A stretch of 23,851 nt of DNA from an uncultured Phascolarctobacterium sp. Lineage in GTDB: Bacteria; Bacillota; Negativicutes; Acidaminococcales; Acidaminococcaceae. Every line of letters begins with the position of its first letter. Position 1 is the stretch's first letter. Below the pieces are notes generated by a model. That model had not been told where the DNA came from, did not search any database, and worked only from the letters and a program-made list of their open reading frames with translations. Position numbers and translations under genes: made by a program. Shown here in pieces: positions 1 through 8,081 of this stretch. The stretch is from contig CAJLLL010000031.1 in the NCBI GenBank assembly GCA_905207485.1, forward strand, positions 1 to 23,851. The letters run 5' to 3'.

Positions 1-2
1 AG

Positions 3-947
3 CGTTTCTGGGCAAAGGGAATGGAGCAGGATAAGATCAATGCTTACATGACTCTTTACACAGCACTGGTAACTGTTGCAAAGGCAGCAGCTCCGATGAT
101 CCCATTCATGACAGAGGATATCTACCAGAATCTTGTAAGATCTCTGGACAAAAATGCTCCTGAGAGCATCCACCTCTGTGACTTCCCGGAAGTAAAAGAA
201 GAGTGGATCAACAAAGATCTGGAAGAAAATATGGAAGAAGTTCTGGATGTTGTTGTTCTTGGCCGTGCATGCCGTAACACAGCAAACATCAAGAACCGTC
301 AGCCAATCGGAACCATGTATGTAAAAGCTCCGAAGGTTATGGATAAATATTTCACAGACATTATTGCAGACGAGCTGAATGTAAAAGAAGTGAAATTTGC
401 AGAGGATGTGGAATCCTTCATTTCCTACAGCTTCAAACCGCAGCTTCGTACAGTTGGACCGAAATATGGCAAGCTTCTTGGCGGAATCCGTACTGCACTT
501 GCCCAGATCAACGGAAGCCAGGCTATGAATGAGCTGAAGACAAACGGTGTTCTTGTACTTGATATCGATGGAAACAAGGTTGAGCTTACAGAAGAAGATC
601 TGCTCATCGAGACTGCACAGACAGAGGGCTATGTAACAGAGACAGAGGGTGAGACCGCTGTTGTTCTGGATACCAACCTGACACCTGAGCTGATCGAAGA
701 GGGATTTGTCCGTGAGATCATCAGTAAAGTACAGACCATGCGTAAAGAGGCTGGCTTTGAGGTTATGGATAAGATCCGCGTTTCTGTAAAAGATAATGAC
801 AAGATTATCGAGACTATGAAAGCCAATGAGGCAGAGATTAAGTCTGAGGTTCTTGCTGAGGAAGTTGTCTATGGTGAGACAGACGGTTATGTAAAAGAGT
901 GGAACATTAATAAAGAACATGTAACACTTGGAGTTACCAAATTGTAA
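3..947 (+). CDS. ileS: Isoleucyl-tRNA synthetase, C-terminal part (5' truncated by window edge)
   Basis: This enzyme charges tRNA-Ile with isoleucine in the cytoplasm. Only the last ~315 residues are present: the frame is open to the left edge and begins with RFWAKG, so the first Met here is internal. What remains is the helical anticodon-binding domain (APMIPFMTEDIYQNL, then GRACRNTANIKNRQPIG) and a C-terminal appendage. The residues match the long, eukaryote-like IleRS type 2. The C-terminal Cys zinc finger typical of type 1 bacterial IleRS is absent. Type 2 enzymes are known for low sensitivity to mupirocin; that is family knowledge and was not tested here. Codon choice (GGA, CTT, GAG) matches the next gene and differs from everything after about 2.28 kb, so this gene belongs to the foreign left segment. 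The identification is firm; the type 2 assignment is likely. Confidence 0.93.
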   Translation, partial: RFWAKGMEQDKINAYMTLYTALVTVAKAAAPMIPFMTEDIYQNLVRSLDKNAPESIHLCDFPEVKEEWINKDLEENMEEVLDVVVLGRACRNTANIKNRQPIGTMYVKAPKVMDKYFTDIIADELNVKEVKFAEDVESFISYSFKPQLRTVGPKYGKLLGGIRTALAQINGSQAMNELKTNGVLVLDIDGNKVELTEEDLLIETAQTEGYVTETEGETAVVLDTNLTPELIEEGFVREIISKVQTMRKEAGFEVMDKIRVSVKDNDKIIETMKANEAEIKSEVLAEEVVYGETDGYVKEWNINKEHVTLGVTKL

Positions 948-956
948 TAAAAAAAT

Positions 957-981
957 GCAGGGGCGAAATTTTGGCCCCTGC
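957..981. terminator. Hairpin after ileS
   Basis: An inverted repeat (GCAGGGGC ... GCCCCTGC, 8-bp stem, ~9-base loop) begins 9 bases after the ileS stop. It is preceded by an A-tract (949-955) and has no T-tract on the plus side. It therefore looks like a better intrinsic terminator for minus-strand transcription, but probably also ends ileS transcripts. Confidence 0.6.
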
Positions 982-1085
982 TATCATGATAGTTTGCAGT
1001 ACAACCGAATAAGATTGAGACTCTGGCAGCTGTGTTTTCATAAGAAAACAGGCTCGCCTGAATCATACATTACAGGAGGAGCAAA

Positions 1086-2270
1086 ATGATTGACAAACAG
1101 TTTGATAAAGAAACCTTTAAAAAAAGCGTAAAAGATAATGTTAAATTTCTTTACCGCAGAAAGCTTGAAGAGGCAACACAGGAGCAGCTTTTCCAGGCTG
1201 TAAGCTACACAGTGAAGGATGTTATCATTGATAACTGGCTTGATACTCAGAATGCTTATGAAGAGCAGGATCCGAAGATTGTATACTATATGTCCATGGA
1301 GTTTCTTATGGGCCGTGCCCTTGGAAACAACCTTTTAAACCTTGGCGCATACGGTGAAGTGAAAGAAGCTCTTGAAGAGCTTGGAATCGACATCAATGCA
1401 CTTGAGGATCAGGAGCCGGATCCAGCACTTGGAAACGGCGGTCTTGGAAGACTTGCAGCATGCTTCCTTGATTCCCTTGCTACACTTGGATACAGTGCAT
1501 ATGGATGCGGAATCCGTTACCGTTATGGTATGTTCAAACAGGAAATCAGAGACGGATACCAGGTTGAAGTACCGGATGCATGGCTTGAGGAAGGCTATCC
1601 ATTTGAGCTTCGTCGTCCGGAGTATGCCAAAGAGGTACATTTCGGCGGATATGTAAGAGTTGAATATGACCAGGCTACAGGTCAGAACAAATTTATCCAT
1701 GAAGGATACCAGGCTGTAAAGGCTATTCCATACGATATGCCGATCGTTGGATACGAGAATAATGTAGTAAATACACTTCGTATCTGGGATGCAGCTGCTA
1801 TTGAAGAGTTTGGATTTGATTCCTTTGACAAAGGTGATTACAAGAAAGCTGTTGAGCAGGAGAACCTTGCAAAGGATATTGTAAACGTACTTTACCCGAA
1901 CGACAATAAGATGTCCGGTAAAGAGCTTCGTCTGAAACAGCAGTACTTCTTTGTATCTGCAAGTATTCAGGCTGCAATTGAGAAATACAAAAAGACACAT
2001 GATGATATCAAGAAGCTTCACGAGAAGGTTGTATTCCAGATGAATGATACTCATCCGACTATGGCTGTTGCTGAGCTTATGAGAATCCTCATGGATCAGG
2101 AAGGTCTTGGCTGGGATGATGCATGGTCTGTAACAACAAAATGTGTTGCTTACACAAACCATACTATCCTTGCAGAAGCTCTGGAAAAATGGCCGCTCGA
2201 TTATCTGAATGAGGTCGTGCCGCAACTGGTTCCGATTATTGAAAAATTAGACGCTAAAGCAAAAGAAAAA
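1086..2270 (+). pseudogene. glgP: Glycogen phosphorylase, N-terminal ~395 residues, cut at the chimeric junction
   Basis: Glycogen/starch phosphorylase releases glucose-1-phosphate from alpha-1,4-glucan using PLP. The start is an ATG preceded by AGGAGGAGC. Conserved N-terminal blocks are plain: EFLMGRALGNNLLNLG, DPALGNGGLGRLAACFLDSL, QMNDTHPTMAVAELM and AYTNHTILAEALEKWP. The family is usually 750-850 residues. Here the second half, including the PLP-lysine region, is missing, and the frame runs straight into an unrelated DUF4127 protein. Phosphorylase-like residues continue to about EKLDAKAKEKY. The exact end is uncertain within 2215-2285; I placed it at a codon boundary. As drawn, the product could not be an active phosphorylase. 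The gene is most likely intact in its source genome and broken here by misassembly. Confidence 0.88.
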
Positions 2271-2285
2271 TATAAAGGAACATTT
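2215..2285. other. Chimeric junction between two genomes (in-frame glgP / DUF4127)
   Basis: Left of this point the coding sequence is glycogen phosphorylase with GGA/CTT/CGT-rich codons. Right of it the sequence is a DUF4127 protein with GGC/CGC/TTA-rich codons, and this second style continues to the end of the window. No transposase, tRNA, integrase or direct repeat marks the boundary. The two halves are each parts of unrelated housekeeping proteins cut in mid-domain. That pattern is expected from an assembly join and not from a functional gene fusion. Confidence 0.8.
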
Positions 2286-3767
2286 ATTTATATACCTCTT
2301 GATGACAGGCCTGTTACCTACACCTACCCTGTCGCCAATTTACAGGCGGCCGGTTATGAAGTGCTTACCCCGCCGGAAGAATATCTGGCATCTGCCGGGC
2401 GCAACGGCGACCCTGACAAAATATGGCAATGGCTTGTAGAAAACGCCCCCGATGCCGATGCAGCAATAATAAGCAGCGATGCTTTAATTTACGGCGGGCT
2501 TGTTGCCAGCCGCACGCACTTTTATGACAACACTACATTACAGTCACGCGTACAACGTTTAGAACTGCTGCGCGAAAAACTGCCGATGCCGCTTTATATC
2601 TACTCTACCCTTATGCGTACACCACGCGCCAGCTTCGGCAACATGGAGCCGCCTTATTACAGCGAAATCGGTCCCGCCATCTTCCGTTACTCCGAACTTA
2701 TTGACAAAGAAGACATCAGCGGTTTAACGCTGCGTGAAAGCCTTACTAAACAGGCAATAAAAAATAATCTGCCCCAGCAGGATTTAAATGACTGGCTGCA
2801 AAGGCGCATCAAAAACTACAATGTCAACAAATCGCTTACAGACCTTGCCGCACGTTACCGTTTCCATTATCTTGCCATAGGCAAAGATGACAATGCTCCG
2901 CTTTCAGCAACGCATATGGAAGCACGCTACATCAAACGCGAAGCGTATACGCTTTCAGACCAGATTTTTCAGATTATCCCCGGCGTTGACCAGCTTGGCA
3001 TGCTGCTTTTAACTCGCGCAGTTAACGAGCTGAACCATGCTCACCCTCAGGTATATACTTATTATGCCGAAGGTACCGGACGCATGACTGTACCTCAGTA
3101 TTCAGACAGCACACTTGGAGAATCCGTTCCACAGCAGATACTTGTGGCCGACGCACGCCCCACCACCGATATTGCCGCAGCAGATTTTGTATTAGCCGTA
3201 AACACACCCAAAGACGGTGTAATGATGGACAGCACTGCCCCCAGCAACCAGTTTTTTGCCTCTCCGCGCGACAAAAAATATATTACGGAACTTGAAGGCT
3301 TTTTAAATAAAGGTTACAAAGTTTCTTTAGCTGACGTAACTTATTCCAACGGCGCAGATAATGGCTTTATGAACGAACTTGCCAACCGCGGCAATTTGCC
3401 GAAGCTCACTGCGTATAACGGTTGGAATACTGCCGATAACACTATCGGCTTTGCCATCGCCCAGGGCATTTTGGCACCGCAGATAAGCAGCAAAGACAAT
3501 GCTGCTTTAATGAAAATACGCCTTATTGATGATTGGTTCTACCAATCCAACGCACGCCGCGATGCTACCGATTATTTGGAAAGTTCGGGCAATGATGCTG
3601 CTGTTTACAAACTTGGTACGCTGCAAAAACCGGTCGCCGCTTTAGCGCAGGATACCTGCAACACTTTAAGCCGCAAATACGAATTTACACGCGACTTTAA
3701 ATTTAAAATCAGCTTTCCGTGGAACAGATTGTTTGAAATCAGCGTAACTCCCAAAAATAAAAAATAA
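2271..3767 (+). CDS. DUF4127 family protein, N-terminus missing at junction
   Basis: I recognise this as DUF4127, a family of unknown function in Firmicutes and related bacteria, usually about 500-550 residues and often secreted. Visible blocks: IPLDDRPV near the start; IISSDALIYGGLVASRTH; STLMRTPRASF; AIGKDDNAPLSATH; GVDQLGMLLLTRAVNE; LADVTYSNGADNGF; YNGWNTADNTIGFAIAQGIL. About 498 codons are present, so almost the whole mature domain remains and only the N-terminal signal/leader region is lost at the junction. No start codon or RBS for it can be seen, because the upstream sequence is phosphorylase. The conserved Asp/Asn/Gly-rich blocks suggest an enzyme, but no reaction should be assigned. 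It ends at a terminator shared with the convergent nth gene. Confidence 0.8.
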   Translation, partial: YKGTFIYIPLDDRPVTYTYPVANLQAAGYEVLTPPEEYLASAGRNGDPDKIWQWLVENAPDADAAIISSDALIYGGLVASRTHFYDNTTLQSRVQRLELLREKLPMPLYIYSTLMRTPRASFGNMEPPYYSEIGPAIFRYSELIDKEDISGLTLRESLTKQAIKNNLPQQDLNDWLQRRIKNYNVNKSLTDLAARYRFHYLAIGKDDNAPLSATHMEARYIKREAYTLSDQIFQIIPGVDQLGMLLLTRAVNELNHAHPQVYTYYAEGTGRMTVPQYSDSTLGESVPQQILVADARPTTDIAAADFVLAVNTPKDGVMMDSTAPSNQFFASPRDKKYITELEGFLNKGYKVSLADVTYSNGADNGFMNELANRGNLPKLTAYNGWNTADNTIGFAIAQGILAPQISSKDNAALMKIRLIDDWFYQSNARRDATDYLESSGNDAAVYKLGTLQKPVAALAQDTCNTLSRKYEFTRDFKFKISFPWNRLFEISVTPKNKK

Positions 3768-3782
3768 ATAGCGCAGACAGCA

Positions 3783-3820
3783 AATAACCCCAAATCCGCA
3801 ATGGATTCGGGGTTATTTTT
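3783..3820. terminator. Bidirectional terminator between DUF4127 and nth
   Basis: AATAACCCC (3783-3791) pairs with GGGGTTATT (3809-3817). An inner AAATCC/GGATT extension and a T-run follow on the plus strand, with A-rich sequence on the other side. It lies between two convergent stop codons, and the last bases overlap the nth stop. Confidence 0.8.
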
Positions 3821-4457
3821 ATTTAGGAAAATTCTTCTCTTTATATGGACACAAATCAAGCAATACACATTCACTGCACAAAGGCTTACGGGCTTTGCAT
3901 ACTTTACGCCCGTGCCAGATAAGCCAATGATGGGCATCGCTCCATTTTTCCATTGGTATGGCTTTTTGCAGTTCTTTTTCCGTAGCCAGCGGGTCTGCAC
4001 CCTTAGCAAGCCCTAAGCGGTGCGAAACACGGAAAACATGAGTGTCTACCGCAATAGCCGGCACATTATAAATAATGCTGGCAATAACATTCGCCGTTTT
4101 TTTGCCAACGCCGGGCAAAGTCATCAGTTTTTCAATGCTGTCCGGCACAATGCTGTTATATTCCTGCACCAGCATATGGCAGGTAGCCAGTAAATTTTTG
4201 GCTTTAGCGCGGAACAGACCGCAGTCACGGATTTCATTTTCCAGTTCTTCCTGCGTCAAAGCGCCCATTTTTTCCGGAGTGTTATATTTAGGAAAAATAC
4301 GCGCCGTAATTTTGTTAACACGCTCATCTGTACATTGCGCCGACATTATTACAGCTACCAAAAGTTCAAACGGGCTGTTATAATTTAAGGCCGTTTTGGT
4401 ATCTTTATAAGTTTCTTCCAAAACTTTCAGTATTTCTTCTCGCTGTTGTTTGCGCAT
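3819..4457 (-). CDS. nth: Endonuclease III (DNA glycosylase/AP lyase)
   Basis: This base-excision-repair enzyme removes oxidised pyrimidines and nicks the abasic site. At 212 residues it matches the usual length. The helix-hairpin-helix LPGVGKKTAN carries catalytic Lys120, the VDTH block carries Asp138, and the C-terminal 4Fe-4S ligands are Cys187, Cys194, Cys197 and Cys203 (C-x6-C-x2-C-x5-C). These are the same residue numbers as in the E. coli enzyme, so the start is very likely right. The ATG overlaps the stop of the upstream PFL gene by one base (TGATG), indicating translational coupling. It is the last gene of the minus-strand run that begins at lepB. Confidence 0.96.
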   Translation of the reverse strand: MRKQQREEILKVLEETYKDTKTALNYNSPFELLVAVIMSAQCTDERVNKITARIFPKYNTPEKMGALTQEELENEIRDCGLFRAKAKNLLATCHMLVQEYNSIVPDSIEKLMTLPGVGKKTANVIASIIYNVPAIAVDTHVFRVSHRLGLAKGADPLATEKELQKAIPMEKWSDAHHWLIWHGRKVCKARKPLCSECVLLDLCPYKEKNFPK

Positions 4458-5815
4458 CAGTTGGTCAGGCTCCTTACCGGCGCAGGAATTCTGCCGCCGC
4501 GGGCAATAAACACATCCGGTTTAAACTTGCTTACGCCAATAACAGGCGCATAACCCAAAAGCCCGCCAAACTCTACCCTGTCGCCAACTTTTTTACCGGG
4601 AACAGGAACAAGGCGCACTGCTGTTGTTTTATTGTTAATCATGCCGATAGCTGCTTCATCGGCAATAATTGCAGAAATTGTTTCAGCAGTAATATCACCA
4701 GGCACAGCAATCATATCAAGACCAACAGAACAAACGCAGGTCATAGCTTCCAGTTTTTCCAGTGTCAGGCTGCCGCGTTCAACGGCGGCAATCATGCCTG
4801 CATCTTCGCTGACCGGAATAAACGCACCGCTTAAACCGCCAACATAACTTGATGCCATCAAGCCGCCTTTTTTTACTGCATCGTTAAGCATAGCCAGTGC
4901 CGCTGTAGTGCCCGGTCCGCCAGTGCTTTCAAGACCGATTTCTTCCAGAATATGCGCCACGCTGTCGCCAACTGCCGGTGTTGGCGCCAGAGAAAGGTCA
5001 ATAATGCCAAACTGCGTATTCAGGCGGCGTGCTGCTTCCTGCGCAACCAACTGGCCAACGCGGGTAATTTTAAAAGCAGTCTTTTTTATGGTTTCAGCCA
5101 CAGTGCCGACATCTGCACCGCGTACAGCTTCAAGCGCATGTTTTACAACGCCGGGGCCGCTAACGCCGACATTAATTACGCTTTCAGGCTCAGTTACACC
5201 ATGAAACGCGCCTGCCATAAACGGATTATCCTGTACTGCATTACAGAAAATTACCAGTTTAGCGCAGCCAATGGCATCACGGTCAGCTGTAAGTGCAGCA
5301 GCCTGTTTTACAACGCGGCCCATTTCCGCAACAGCATCCATATTAATGCCGCATTTGGTAGAACCAACGCTTACTGACGAGCAGACAATCTGTGTTTCAG
5401 CAAGCGCTTCCGGAATAGAGGCAATAAGTTTACGGTCGCCAATGGTATATCCCTTATCTACAAGTGCCGAAAATCCGCCTACAAAATCAACGCCTACAGT
5501 ACGTCCGGCTTCATCAAGCGCTTTTGCCAACGGAACATAACTTTCGGTATCACAGCTTTCGCCAACAATTGCAATCGGCGTTACGGAAACGCGCTTGTTA
5601 ATAATGGGCACGCCAAGTTCTGTTTCAAGTTCCTGCCCAACTTTAACAAGGTTTTCTGCCTTTTTGGTAATTTTATCGTAAATTTTCTGCGCTGTTACCT
5701 TAATATCAGGATGAGCGCAATCACGCAGGCTGATGCCCATGGTAATGGTGCGCACATCCAGATTGTTTTCGGTAATCATGCGGTTTGTTTCCAAAACGTC
5801 TTTAATTTCAAACAT
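4457..5815 (-). CDS. PFL family protein (DUF711 / UPF0210)
   Basis: The 452-residue length and sequence match the DUF711/UPF0210 'PFL family' of glycyl-radical-fold-like proteins, whose reaction is not established. Recognisable blocks include an N-terminal VRTITMGISLRDC, GVDFVGGFSALVDKG, VCSSVSVGSTKCGINMDA, GVSGPGVVKHALE, SLAPTPAVGDSVA and the C-terminal FIARGGRIPAPVRSLTN. AGGAGG lies nine bases before the ATG. The gene follows a small ACT-domain gene by 12 bases; this ACT-PFL pair is widely conserved in Firmicutes and suggests that the ACT protein controls or binds the PFL protein. The function of the pair is unknown. The family name is historical: I see no C-terminal glycyl-radical motif of pyruvate formate-lyase. 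Confidence 0.9.
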   Translation of the reverse strand: MFEIKDVLETNRMITENNLDVRTITMGISLRDCAHPDIKVTAQKIYDKITKKAENLVKVGQELETELGVPIINKRVSVTPIAIVGESCDTESYVPLAKALDEAGRTVGVDFVGGFSALVDKGYTIGDRKLIASIPEALAETQIVCSSVSVGSTKCGINMDAVAEMGRVVKQAAALTADRDAIGCAKLVIFCNAVQDNPFMAGAFHGVTEPESVINVGVSGPGVVKHALEAVRGADVGTVAETIKKTAFKITRVGQLVAQEAARRLNTQFGIIDLSLAPTPAVGDSVAHILEEIGLESTGGPGTTAALAMLNDAVKKGGLMASSYVGGLSGAFIPVSEDAGMIAAVERGSLTLEKLEAMTCVCSVGLDMIAVPGDITAETISAIIADEAAIGMINNKTTAVRLVPVPGKKVGDRVEFGGLLGYAPVIGVSKFKPDVFIARGGRIPAPVRSLTN

Positions 5816-5827
5816 AAGCGCAGCCTC

Positions 5828-6097
5828 CTAAATGCGGTGCATTGCAGTAAAAATATCTTCGCTCTGCACGCGGATTTCCACGCCAATTTCTTTGCCAAGC
5901 TCATTAAAGACAGCTTTTACCTTATCAAGCTGCAAATCAGCGTTTTCCATATTAGCGATAAGCACCATGTTGAAAAAACCGTCCATAATATTTTGGTTTA
6001 TATTAAGGATATTAATGTTATGCTCTGCCAGCACGCTGCTGACGCGGGCAATAATGCCAACTCTGTCCTTGCCTACAATAGTTAAAACGATGCGCAT
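5828..6097 (-). CDS. ACT domain protein (UPF0237)
   Basis: This is a stand-alone 89-residue ACT-domain protein, a fold that usually senses amino acids and dimerises. The N-terminus (IVLTIVGKDRVGIIARVSSVLAEHNINILNINQ) is the classic beta-alpha ACT start, with the Gly-Ile-Ile turn that forms the ligand site. The second half, NMVLIANMENADLQL, gives the remaining strands. AAGGAGG precedes the ATG. It is likely co-transcribed with the downstream PFL protein. The ligand is unknown. Relatives include GcvR-like ACT proteins, but no DNA-binding part exists here, so any control is probably by protein contact. Confidence 0.9.
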   Translation of the reverse strand: MRIVLTIVGKDRVGIIARVSSVLAEHNINILNINQNIMDGFFNMVLIANMENADLQLDKVKAVFNELGKEIGVEIRVQSEDIFTAMHRI

Positions 6098-6153
6098 TTG
6101 ATTTCCTCCTTTTAGGCTGCTGAAAATTTATAAAGTTTGTTTTATTTTATCAT

Positions 6154-6169
6154 AAAACTTGCAAGTTTT
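6154..6169. promoter_or_regulatory. Perfect 16-bp palindrome between yifB and the ACT gene
   Basis: AAAACTTGCAAGTTTT reads the same on both strands. It lies 57 bases upstream of the ACT-PFL-nth start and 25 bases after the yifB stop. A perfect palindrome without a loop suits a dimeric operator better than a hairpin, although it could fold as a weak AT-rich stem. The role is inferred. Confidence 0.3.
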
Positions 6170-6193
6170 GCTTATTTATTTAAAAATTTATGC

Positions 6194-7714
6194 TTATTTC
6201 TGTACACTGGTACGTAATTGTATTGCTTCTGCAATATGCGCGGCGCTTATTTCCTCCGCGCCGGCAAGGTCAGCGATAGTGCGCGCTACTTTTATAATGC
6301 GGTCATGCGTGCGCGCGCTTAAACCAAGCGCTGCAAAATATTTGCCGAGCAAAACTTCAGCCTGCGGCTGCATTTTGCAATATTTATTAAGCTGTTGTTT
6401 AGTCATCTGTGCATTGCAGTGTACCTTGCTGCCTTCAAAACGCCTGCGCTGCACTTCCCTCGCTTTTACCACCCTGCTGCGGATAGCTTCTGAACTTTCA
6501 CCGGCTGCTTTATCTTTTAAATCATCATATTCAAGGCGTGGAACTGTTACCTGAATGTCAATACGGTCTAAAAGCGGTCCGGAAATTTTACGCTTATAAC
6601 GTTCAATTTCATGTGGCTTGCAGGTACATTCATGCAGTTTATCTCCTAAAAAGCCACATGGGCAAGGATTTTGCGCCGCCACCATGACTATCTGTGCCGG
6701 GAACGACATGCTTGCCTGTACGCGGCTGATTGTTACAACGCCATCTTCAAGCGGTTGGCGCAAAACCTCCAAAGTTACACGTGAAAATTCCGGCAGTTCA
6801 TCTAAAAACAATACGCCATTATGGCTCAGCGTAACTTCACCCGGACGCGGTATACTGCCCCCACCAATCAGCGCGCTTGCAGATACGGTATGGTGCGGAC
6901 TTCTAAAAGGACGTTCCTGTACAATTTGCTTTTTGCCGTTTAAAAGCCCTGCTATGCTGTAAATTTTGGTAACTTCCAGAATTTCGTCTTCCGTCATTGG
7001 CGGCAATATGGTAGGCAAACGGCGTGCAAGCATCGTTTTGCCGCTGCCGGGCGCACCTACCATAAGCACGTTATGCCCGCCTGCCGCAGCAATTTCAAGG
7101 GCACGTTTTACAACCTGCTGCCCGCGCACTTCTGCAAAATCCACATCATAAGCCATGTCTTTATCCACACATAACTGTTTTTTTGGCAATGGTGTTAAAC
7201 GCTCCTGCCCTTTCAGATGGCTTACCAGCTCGCCTAAATTATGCGGCGTGTAAACATTGATGCCTTCTACCAGCTCTCCTTCCGGTGCATTTCCCTCCGG
7301 TATATAAATCTCATTCCAGCCATGTTCCCTTGCATATAAAATCATCGGCAAAACTCCGGCAACCTGGCGTATACTGCCATCAAGCGCAAGTTCGCCAACA
7401 AAAATTTTGCCTTGGGTTTCTTCCTGCAATAAATTTGCCGCTGCTGTCAGAATGCCAATGGCAATAGGCAAATCAAGGCTGCTGCCATCTTTACGCAAAT
7501 CTGCCGGAGCAAGGTTAACTGTAATGCGCGCCATCGGAAAAACCAGCCCGGAATTTTTTAATGCGGCCCGCACGCGTTCGCGTGATTCCTTTACCGCTGT
7601 ATCTGGCAGCCCTACAATATCAAAACCAGGCAGTCCGTTTGATATATCTACTTCAACAATAATCTCTTCCCCATTGATTCCACAAACAGTTTCCCCAAAT
7701 GTTTTTGCGTACAT
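6194..7714 (-). CDS. comM: YifB/ComM family Mg-chelatase-like AAA+ ATPase
   Basis: This 506-residue protein is the YifB/ComM family, AAA+ helicases that promote branch migration during natural transformation and recombination. Domains: N-terminal Lon-protease-like/S5-fold region (1-165), AAA+ core with Walker A GAPGSGKT (220-227) and Walker B VLFLDE (301-306), a Cys cluster NPCPCG...HECTC (Cys351, 353, 363, 365), and the C-terminal Mg-chelatase helical domain ending near residue 500. I chose the ATG at 7714 because GGGGAGA lies just before it and MYAKTFGETVCGI is the conserved N-terminus. A longer frame to 7768 would overlap yraN. The gene starts 10 bases after the yraN stop, in the same operon. 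The symbol follows the Haemophilus name; a transformation role in this organism is inferred. Confidence 0.92.
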   Translation of the reverse strand: MYAKTFGETVCGINGEEIIVEVDISNGLPGFDIVGLPDTAVKESRERVRAALKNSGLVFPMARITVNLAPADLRKDGSSLDLPIAIGILTAAANLLQEETQGKIFVGELALDGSIRQVAGVLPMILYAREHGWNEIYIPEGNAPEGELVEGINVYTPHNLGELVSHLKGQERLTPLPKKQLCVDKDMAYDVDFAEVRGQQVVKRALEIAAAGGHNVLMVGAPGSGKTMLARRLPTILPPMTEDEILEVTKIYSIAGLLNGKKQIVQERPFRSPHHTVSASALIGGGSIPRPGEVTLSHNGVLFLDELPEFSRVTLEVLRQPLEDGVVTISRVQASMSFPAQIVMVAAQNPCPCGFLGDKLHECTCKPHEIERYKRKISGPLLDRIDIQVTVPRLEYDDLKDKAAGESSEAIRSRVVKAREVQRRRFEGSKVHCNAQMTKQQLNKYCKMQPQAEVLLGKYFAALGLSARTHDRIIKVARTIADLAGAEEISAAHIAEAIQLRTSVQK

Positions 7715-7724
7715 TCTATCTCCC

Positions 7725-8081
7725 CTAAAAACAATTTCGCAGATGGCGCAGTTTTGCTTTGCCGTCATCTGCCAAAATTTCTATTACATCAAAACTTATA
7801 TTATTGTATGCACAATGCTGCTCCTGTAAATAATGCAGTGCTGTGGTGCGTATTTTTTGCTGTTTGGCATAAGTAACTGCCATGCCAGGCGTGCCAAACC
7901 TTAAACTTTGCCGTGTTTTTACCTCAACAAATACTAACGTATTGCCATTAACTGCTATAATATCAATTTCTCCCCATCGGCAGCGGTAGTTGCGGCAAAC
8001 AACCTTATAGCCGCACCGTTCCAGATAACTGCATGCAGCATCTTCGCCACGCCGCCCCAAATCGCTGCGTTTATCAGCCAT
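7725..8081 (-). CDS. yraN: YraN family (UPF0102) nuclease-fold protein
   Basis: This is a 118-residue UPF0102 protein. It opens with the family signature LGRRGEDAACSYLERCGYKVVCRNYR. The core GEIDIIA ... LVFVEVKTR supplies the Asp, Glu and Lys of a PD-(D/E)XK-like nuclease fold, and related proteins are thought to act on DNA or Holliday junctions. A biochemical role is not established. The start overlaps the end of rnhB by 8 bases. The rnhB-yraN-yifB order is a common neighbourhood in bacteria. Confidence 0.92.
   Translation of the reverse strand: MADKRSDLGRRGEDAACSYLERCGYKVVCRNYRCRWGEIDIIAVNGNTLVFVEVKTRQSLRFGTPGMAVTYAKQQKIRTTALHYLQEQHCAYNNISFDVIEILADDGKAKLRHLRNCF

Noticed and set aside
1335..2225. 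Long open frame on the minus strand within glgP (296 codons)
   Set aside because: It lies wholly antisense to conserved phosphorylase blocks, has no RBS or recognisable domain, and follows from the codon bias of the real gene.
1086..3767. A genuine 893-residue fusion enzyme joining glycogen phosphorylase and DUF4127
   Set aside because: The phosphorylase loses its whole PLP half, the DUF4127 part loses only its leader, and codon style changes at the join. A real fusion would keep complete domains.
5832..6101. Open frame on the plus strand covering the ACT gene from end to end
   Set aside because: It mirrors the ACT gene in antisense. The minus-strand product has a clear ACT fold and a strong RBS, and the plus-strand product has neither.
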